From: Salinicoccus kekensis
GTDB lineage: Bacteria > Bacillota > Bacilli > Staphylococcales > Salinicoccaceae
Assembly: GCF_900220995.1 (NCBI RefSeq)
Contig: NZ_OBQF01000005.1
Span: forward strand, 1-64,000
DNA length: 64,000 nucleotides
Direction: 5' to 3'
Every line of letters begins with the position of its first letter. Position 1 is the stretch's first letter. This document shows positions 59,557 through 64,000 of the stretch, piece after piece. The translations under genes and the position numbers were made by a program. Below the pieces are notes generated by a model. The model worked only from the letters and a program-made list of their open reading frames with translations. It was not told the origin of the DNA and made no database searches.

Positions 59557-60492
59557 TCATTTGATCTTTACGATAATTTTACCTTTTGCATGTCCGGATT
59601 CACTCAGTTTATGTGCTTCCTGCACACCTTCAACACTGAAGGGGAATATTTGACCGACGGCCGGCTTCACTTTTCCTTCCGAGACCAGTCCCATAATCTT
59701 TTCCAGTTGATCGACTTTGGTGGAGGAATTCAGGTACATTGCAGTCACGCCCTTCTCTTCAGCCAATTCTTTATCCGGCTTTCCTGCAATGGATACCAGT
59801 CTGCCGCCCGGCTTCAGGACATCGTAGCTTTTTTCCTGTATCTCTCCGCCGAGTGTGTCCAGCACGACGTCGAACTCCCTTTTACGTTCAGAAAAATCTT
59901 CTTCCCAATAATTGATCACCGTATCTGCACCCAGGTCTTTTACGAACTCTACATTTTTCCCGCTTGTGGTCGTTGTGACTTCTGCGCCAAAATATTTGGC
60001 AAGCTGGATCGCGAAGCTGCCGACACCGCCTGAACCTGCATGGATGAAGACCTTCTCTCCAGCTTCGATTTCCGCCTTATCCTTAAGCATCTGCCAGGCT
60101 GTCATACTTGTCAGCGGTACCGCAGCCGCTTCTTCAAAAGAAACATTATCGGGCTTGCTCACAAGAAGTTTATCTTCCATTACGATGTATTCCGCAAATC
60201 CACCCGGCTTTTTAAGTTCTGCTTTGCCGACCACTTCATCTCCGGCTTTGAATTTTTCAACAAGTTCGCCCACTTCTTTTACAGTCCCTGAAATATCCCA
60301 GCCAAAAATAATGGGGAATGATAAAGGTATCACCTTCTTGAAATCCCCGGCACGCACTTTCACATCCATCCGGTTCACAGCTACTGCATGAACCTCCACA
60401 AGCACTTCATTTCCTGCCACCCCCGGTGTCTCCAGCTCGGCTGTCTTGAACTCTTCTACACCGCCATATGCTTCTGTTATGATCGCCTTCAA
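59557..60492 (-). CDS. Zinc-independent quinone oxidoreductase-like protein
   Basis: 311 residues; TTG start at 60492 with GAGAGGAG 7 nt upstream. Medium-chain dehydrogenase fold without the zinc ligands of alcohol dehydrogenase: VDVKVRAGDFK near the start, GWDISGTVKEVGE, and the NADP-binding block IHAGSGGVGSFAIQLAKYFGAEVTTTTS near residue 150. It should reduce quinones or enones with NADPH. Single gene. Confidence 0.88.
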   Translation of the reverse strand: MKAIITEAYGGVEEFKTAELETPGVAGNEVLVEVHAVAVNRMDVKVRAGDFKKVIPLSFPIIFGWDISGTVKEVGELVEKFKAGDEVVGKAELKKPGGFAEYIVMEDKLLVSKPDNVSFEEAAAVPLTSMTAWQMLKDKAEIEAGEKVFIHAGSGGVGSFAIQLAKYFGAEVTTTTSGKNVEFVKDLGADTVINYWEEDFSERKREFDVVLDTLGGEIQEKSYDVLKPGGRLVSIAGKPDKELAEEKGVTAMYLNSSTKVDQLEKIMGLVSEGKVKPAVGQIFPFSVEGVQEAHKLSESGHAKGKIIVKIK

Positions 60493-60640
60493 TTGAATTC
60501 TCCTCTCAATCGTAATCTCTTAAAATATATTTTCGCTTAATCCTTTTAATATTCCTCTTCATTTTCAAGTATACATCTCCATTAGACGCTTCACAAAGAT
60601 GATGATCATATTACCGGGGCAAGGCCGATCCTCTCATATC

Positions 60641-60690
60641 AAAAGAAAAAGCCCGTCACGATAAACCATAATGGTTATTGCAACGGGCGG
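60641..60690 (-). terminator. Terminator of the guaB-guaA operon
   Basis: GCCCGT / ACGGGC outer stem with inner ATAACCAT / ATGGTTTAT pairing, followed by TTTTTCTTTT on the minus strand. Confidence 0.75.
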
Positions 60691-60753
60691 TGATCAATGT
60701 TCATCAGTTAATTTCAATGAGTCTTGAACAGTAAATAACTTTCCCCATTTTAA

Positions 60754-62298
60754 TTATTCCCACTCGATCGTCGCCGGTGGTTTGTTCGTTATATCATACA
60801 CGACTCTGTTGACGTGTTTGGATTCATTCACGATCCGCTTCGAAATCTTGTTCAGCACTTCCCAGTCGATCCTCGCGAATTCGCTGGTCATGCCGTCGAC
60901 ACTGGTCACGGCCCGGATGCCGATCGTATAGTCATACGTCCGGTAATCGCCCATGACGCCGACGGACCGAATGTCCGGGAGCACTGTGAAGTACTGCCAG
61001 ATTTCACGCTCGAGGCCTGCTTTCCTGATTTCATCCCGCAGGATCCAGTCGCTTTCCCTTACGATTTCAAGTTTTTCCTCGGTGATTTCACCCAGTATCC
61101 TGATGCCGAGTCCCGGTCCCGGGAACGGCTGCCTCCATACGAGGTGTTCTGCAATGCCGAGTTCGATGCCGAGCAGACGCACTTCATCCTTGAATAAAGT
61201 GTTCAGCGGCTCGATGAGTTCAAACTCCATATCTTCAGGCAGTCCGCCGACGTTATGATGGGATTTGATCGTCGTCGCGGTTTCGGTGCCGGACTCGATG
61301 ATATCGGTGTACAGCGTACCCTGGGCAAGGAAATCCACTTCAGTCAGCTTCGCCGCTTCATCATTGAATACATAGATGAATTCATTGCCGATGATCTTCC
61401 GCTTCTGCTCAGGGTCTGAAACACCTTTGAGCTTATTCATGAAACGGTCTTTGGCATCGATTTTAATGATGTTCATATTGAAGCCTTCACCAAACTGTTC
61501 CATCACCAGGTCGCCCTCGCCTTTACGCAGTAGGCCGTGGTCGACGAATATGCATGTCAGCTGATCACCGATCGCTTTGTGTAAAAGCACTGCAGTGACG
61601 GATGAATCCACACCGCCGCTCATCGCACAGAGGACTTTGCGGTCGCCGACCTGCTCGCGGATCTTCTCGACTTCAATGTCGATGAAGTTCTCCATCGTCC
61701 ATTCGCCGGTGCAGGCGGAAATGTTACGGATGAAGTTCTCAAGGAAAGCATCGCCGTTCAGGGAATGTTTGGATTCCGGGTGGAACTGCACGCCGTACAA
61801 CGGCTTCTCATCATGCCCGATCGCTGCATACTCACAGTGTTCAGTGTGTGCGATTTTACGGAAGCCTTCCGGTATCCGGGTCACTTTATCGCTGTGGCTC
61901 ATGAGCATGATTTCATTTGTGTTCAGCCCTTTGAATATCTCTTCTGACGGATCCAGGGTGAGGTCCGTTGCACCGAACTCCCTGCCCGGGGAAGATACGA
62001 CTTCACCGCCGAGGGTGTCGACCATCAGCTGCATGCCGTAGCAGATGCCGAGGACCGGGACGCCCAGGTTGAAGACTTCCGGGTCCACTTTGTAGGCATC
62101 GTCGTTGTAGACGCTCTTCGGACCGCCGGAGAGGATGATGCCTTTCGGGTTGAGTTCTTTGATTTCTTCGATTGAAATGCTCGGATTGTGCAGTTCACTG
62201 TATACGCCGAGGTCACGGATCCTCCGCGTGATCAGCTGGTTGAACTGGCTTCCGAAATCTATTACTAAAATAAGTTCCTGTTCTTTTGCCATATCCAT
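60754..62298 (-). CDS. guaA: GMP synthase (glutamine-hydrolysing)
   Basis: 514 residues. Glutamine amidotransferase class I domain (1-200) with the nucleophile in GICYGMQ and His/Glu in [11 protein letters not shown] pyrophosphatase domain from about 205 with the P-loop SGGVDSSV; dimerisation domain ending in KPPATIEWE, the usual C terminus. It makes GMP from XMP. It starts 17 bp after guaB. Start ATG 62298 with AGGAG about 10 nt upstream; ATG 62292 is an alternative. Confidence 0.97.
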   Translation of the reverse strand: MDMAKEQELILVIDFGSQFNQLITRRIRDLGVYSELHNPSISIEEIKELNPKGIILSGGPKSVYNDDAYKVDPEVFNLGVPVLGICYGMQLMVDTLGGEVVSSPGREFGATDLTLDPSEEIFKGLNTNEIMLMSHSDKVTRIPEGFRKIAHTEHCEYAAIGHDEKPLYGVQFHPESKHSLNGDAFLENFIRNISACTGEWTMENFIDIEVEKIREQVGDRKVLCAMSGGVDSSVTAVLLHKAIGDQLTCIFVDHGLLRKGEGDLVMEQFGEGFNMNIIKIDAKDRFMNKLKGVSDPEQKRKIIGNEFIYVFNDEAAKLTEVDFLAQGTLYTDIIESGTETATTIKSHHNVGGLPEDMEFELIEPLNTLFKDEVRLLGIELGIAEHLVWRQPFPGPGLGIRILGEITEEKLEIVRESDWILRDEIRKAGLEREIWQYFTVLPDIRSVGVMGDYRTYDYTIGIRAVTSVDGMTSEFARIDWEVLNKISKRIVNESKHVNRVVYDITNKPPATIEWE

Positions 62299-62315
62299 TT
62301 ATAAAAAACTCCTGT

Positions 62316-64000
<1,685 letters not shown>

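Overview
The window looks like chromosomal DNA of a low-to-mid GC, salt-tolerant Gram-positive coccus of the Staphylococcaceae, closest in style to Salinicoccus or Jeotgalicoccus. This is an inference from gene content: two BCCT compatible-solute transporters, an mtlA-mtlR-mtlF-mtlD operon, a lipoprotein Cu/Zn superoxide dismutase, HelD, an S-box riboswitch and guaB-guaA. Strong AGGAGG ribosome binding sites, CcpA-like sites and intrinsic terminators throughout fit Bacillota. No insertion sequence, prophage, CRISPR array or replication origin was seen.

Layout. 1-9.9 kb: tandem hairpin repeats, sodC, a coupled three-gene envelope operon (YkyA-like lipoprotein, polysaccharide deacetylase lipoprotein, DUF4015 glycosidase-like protein), small enzymes, a BCCT transporter with a structured leader, an aspartate dehydrogenase-like gene, and a two-gene membrane system (DUF5058 plus partner) behind an unassigned structured leader RNA. 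10-17.7 kb: six exact-length 51-bp hairpin repeats behind helD, then the mannitol operon with an MtlR-type operator. 17.7-26.6 kb: a TlpA-like thioredoxin with a coupled membrane protein, a second BCCT transporter, a macro-domain protein, an AT-rich two-gene island encoding an R-S-E class ADP-ribosyltransferase and a basic partner, then scattered enzymes and an orphan peptide-binding lipoprotein. 26.6-31.3 kb: a second DUF5058/partner pair in an operon with an M20 carbamoylase/amidohydrolase, divergent from a PucR-type activator with a CcpA-like site between them. This is probably a nitrogen-compound uptake and hydrolysis module.

31.4-43.8 kb: FNT channel, MFS transporter, tRNA-Ala(GGC), an orphan divergent PurC, an XRE-PLDc_N-ABC operon, an FAD monooxygenase, a Tat-exported GMC dehydrogenase pair, msrA and a YoaK-like protein. 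43.9-53.2 kb: an acetyl-CoA synthetase-like enzyme, an O-acetylhomoserine sulfhydrylase fused to a CoA-binding domain under an S-box riboswitch, a flavin amine oxidase, a GcvT-like protein, cardiolipin synthase and an RDD protein. 53.4-64 kb: a CAP-domain protein, a striking secreted Tyr/Asp/Gly-rich repeat protein, a fabF-degV-plsX lipid cluster, a quinone oxidoreductase and guaB-guaA.

Best candidates for undescribed biology are the ADP-ribosyltransferase/basic protein island next to a macro-domain hydrolase (20.7-22.2 kb), the Tyr-rich secreted repeat protein (54.7-55.7 kb), the duplicated DUF5058 membrane pair with its structured leader (8.4-9.9 and 27.9-29.4 kb), and the two unrelated tandem hairpin arrays. 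All functional statements are from sequence reading only; no database search was run.
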